From Chloroflexota bacterium (GTDB lineage: Bacteria; Chloroflexota; Dehalococcoidia; JAUQQI01), in contig JAUQQI010000244.1 in assembly GCA_030549955.1 (NCBI GenBank), forward strand, positions 1 through 7,131: 7,131 nucleotides of DNA. Direction: 5' to 3'. Shown one piece after another: positions 5,541 to 7,131 of this stretch. Within the stretch, counting starts at the first letter, position 1. Each line of letters begins with the position of its first letter. The position numbers and the translations under genes were made by a program. The notes below the pieces were generated by a model. That model saw nothing but the letters and a program-made list of their open reading frames with translations, was not told the DNA's origin and made no database searches.

Positions 5541-6827
5541 TCACCGAAGTTCCTGGTCGAGGCCGGCGAGGACCAGGCCTGAGAGGGGCTTCGGGTAGAA
5601 ATAGGTCGATTTCGGGGGCATTTCGACCCCGGCCCGGGCCAGGGCCATGACCTGGGCCGGCGTCGGCGCCCGCAGGAGCACGGCCCACCCGTAGCGGCCG
5701 GCCTCGACCCGGCCGACGGCTTCTGCCAGGTCCCGGGTGTAGCCCAGCTTACCGGGGTCGTCAACCCCAAACGCCTGCTCAATAATCAGTACCTGGGCAA
5801 TTCCCACGTCGACCTCCCGCCAGGCCGCGGGCCGATCAGACGGCCAGGCAAGGTCCGCGTCCGGCTTCAGGACGAGAAGATAAAGGCCCGTCGGCCCGTA
5901 GAGCCCGAAAGCCGGCCGGGCCGATGTCTTAAGCTGGGCCAGGAGGTCGGTGGGCGTCCTCGGGAATGGCCGGACCTCAAACCAGGCTTCAAGGCGTTGA
6001 AAAACCCCGGCCGGGTCCGGGCCGGCCGGCACGAGCCGGTGGGTTGGCAGAATTACCAGGCTCGGGTCCCCCACCGGATAGAGGACCATCAGGGCGTAAT
6101 TCCAGGCCGCCCGGGGTCGGTCCCCAAGGCGCTCCCGGTTTTCTTCCCGGAATAGGCCGGCCGCCCGGTAGCGGTGGTGGCCGTCGGCCACGAGAACCCG
6201 GGCGTTCCTCAGGAGGCCGACCAGGCCGCCGACAACCTGGGGGTCAGCAAGAATGCCCAGGCGGTGAACGCCGGCTTCATCGGCAACTTCGGCCGCCGGC
6301 TGGCTCCGGCCGGCGGCCCGGCGGAGCTCGGCCCCAAAGGCTCCGTCGTCCAGAACGAGGCCGAACAGGGGGCTCGTGGCGGTACGGGTGGCCCGCAGCA
6401 GCTCCAGGCGGTCGGCAACGGTGGCCGGAACGGTCCGTTCATGGGCCAGGACCGAGCCGTCGGTCGGTTCGGCGAGCCGGACCATTCCAACCAGCCCGAC
6501 CCGGTCGAACCGACGCCCACCGTGCTCAAAGGTCAGGGTGTAGACGTAAAAGGCCGGTGCGGGGTCCGGCCGGAGGATGCCGTCGGCCTGCCAGCGGCGA
6601 AGCTCGGCGGCGGCCAGCTCGTAGGGGGCTGGCGCTTCGGGATGAAGCAGTCGGGCGAGCTCGATGCGGGTGATGTTATAGGGACTGCGGTTGAAAAACT
6701 CGGGGGCCTGCTCGGGCCGAATTATGTCGTAGGGGGGCGCCACCACCCGGTCAAGGCCGCCAACCCGGTCGGGGTCGTAGCGGAGGCCGATAAAGGGCAG
6801 AACCCGGCCCACAGGGTCAGCGGCCAA
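5541..6827 (-). CDS. DUF1015 family protein (COG4198-like), function unknown
   Basis: A 428-residue soluble protein of the DUF1015 family, which has no agreed biochemical function. Family signatures in order: PFIGLRYD (11-18), VVAPPYDII (28-36), AHERT (128-132) followed by DRLELLRATRTATSPLFGL, ADGHHRYRAA (214-223), GYTRD (362-366) and the C-terminal MPPKSTYFYPKPLSGL (403-418). Length is normal for the family and no key motif is missing. The start used is a TTG at 6827, overlapping the last codons of rpsT by 11 bases. A GTG at 6812 is an alternative that would trim five residues. Neither has a clear Shine-Dalgarno, so translation is probably coupled to rpsT. No separate promoter is visible. 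The dioxygenase gene follows 29 bases downstream, so the three genes likely share a transcript. Confidence 0.92.
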   Translation of the reverse strand: MAADPVGRVLPFIGLRYDPDRVGGLDRVVAPPYDIIRPEQAPEFFNRSPYNITRIELARLLHPEAPAPYELAAAELRRWQADGILRPDPAPAFYVYTLTFEHGGRRFDRVGLVGMVRLAEPTDGSVLAHERTVPATVADRLELLRATRTATSPLFGLVLDDGAFGAELRRAAGRSQPAAEVADEAGVHRLGILADPQVVGGLVGLLRNARVLVADGHHRYRAAGLFREENRERLGDRPRAAWNYALMVLYPVGDPSLVILPTHRLVPAGPDPAGVFQRLEAWFEVRPFPRTPTDLLAQLKTSARPAFGLYGPTGLYLLVLKPDADLAWPSDRPAAWREVDVGIAQVLIIEQAFGVDDPGKLGYTRDLAEAVGRVEAGRYGWAVLLRAPTPAQVMALARAGVEMPPKSTYFYPKPLSGLVLAGLDQELR

Positions 6828-7086
6828 AGGCGGCGTTGAACTTCGCCATCAGCCGGGACTTGAGCCGGGCGGCCTTGTTCCGGTGAAAGACCCCCCGTTC
6901 GGCGGTCCGGTCGATGATGCTGATGGCCTCCTGGACGGCGGCCTGGGCGGCCGCCTGCGTCCCGGACTGGATGGCCGCCAGGGCTTTTTTAATATAAGTC
7001 TTGACCCGGGATTTGTAGCTCTGGTTGCGCAGGCGCCGCTTTTCGCTCTTGCGCAGCTGCTTGATGGCCGACTTCGTTCGGGGCAT
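6817..7086 (-). CDS. rpsT: Small subunit ribosomal protein bS20
   Basis: An 89-residue, highly basic, helical protein matching bS20, which binds 16S rRNA in the body of the 30S subunit. It starts MPRTKSAIKQLRKSEKRR, contains the typical NQSYKSRVKTYIKKALAAI segment and ends with RGVFHRNKAARLKSRLMAKFN. AGGAG lies about 10 bases upstream of the ATG at 7086. Its TGA overlaps the start of the DUF1015 gene. A direct repeat sits just upstream at 7105-7121. The promoter is probably beyond the right edge of the window. Confidence 0.97.
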   Translation of the reverse strand: MPRTKSAIKQLRKSEKRRLRNQSYKSRVKTYIKKALAAIQSGTQAAAQAAVQEAISIIDRTAERGVFHRNKAARLKSRLMAKFNAAFGR

Positions 7087-7104
7087 GCGGTTTTGCTCCT
7101 GACC

Positions 7105-7121
7105 TCAGAACTGTTCAGAAC
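7105..7121. repeat. Direct repeat TCAGAAC x2 upstream of rpsT
   Basis: TCAGAAC occurs at 7105-7111 and again at 7115-7121, a 10-base offset that equals about one helical turn. Tandem sites spaced this way are common for DNA-binding regulators, but the repeat is short and may be chance. It lies 18 to 35 bases before the rpsT ATG, so if the transcript starts further upstream it would be in the leader. Confidence 0.3.
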
Positions 7122-7131
7122 CTAGGATCTC

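Noticed and set aside
5966..6839. Long plus-strand frames opposite the DUF1015 gene
   Set aside because: They are shadows of a well-supported conserved gene and translate to Gly/Arg/Pro-rich sequence without recognisable domains.

Overview
The window is GC-rich throughout (about two thirds G+C by eye, with very frequent GGCC and CCGG) and carries ordinary bacterial chromosomal genes. I see no mobile element, CRISPR array, tRNA or recognisable rRNA. The ribosomal protein genes show it is bacterial. L27 begins directly at Met-Ala-His-Lys-Lys and lacks the cleaved N-terminal extension typical of Firmicutes L27. That, with the DUF1385, DUF1015 and PHP families present, makes a GC-rich Chloroflexota-like bacterium my best guess, but this is an inference.

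Layout. Positions 1-506 hold no convincing gene but contain several clean inverted repeats and may be a structured RNA or a long regulatory region. A good sigma-70-type promoter (507-535) then drives a rightward operon: a TatA/TatB-like translocase subunit (545-985), an HtrA/DegP-type serine protease with a lipoprotein-like signal (1008-2075), and a PHP-family metal-dependent phosphoesterase (2078-2743). The PHP gene seems to start at a CTG and has lost its first metal-ligand histidine. This operon meets a leftward block end to end, with a 4-base overlap of the two stop codons.

The leftward block falls into two parts. Genes rplU (L21), rpmA (L27), rpmE (L31) and a DUF1385 membrane protein (4494 down to 2740) are tightly packed, with overlaps, behind a promoter with a perfect TATAAT box and an upstream AT-rich tract. 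Upstream of that, rpsT (S20), a DUF1015 protein and a two-domain VOC/glyoxalase-type dioxygenase gene (7086 down to 4623) run in the same direction. rpsT and the DUF1015 gene overlap. The dioxygenase gene is broken by a frameshift near 5205-5212 and also seems to lack a short in-frame segment, so it is a young pseudogene or an assembly error.

I do not see a wholly new system. The points most worth checking are the structured gene-free region, the non-ATG and leaderless starts, the His-to-Gln change in the PHP protein, and the damaged dioxygenase gene.
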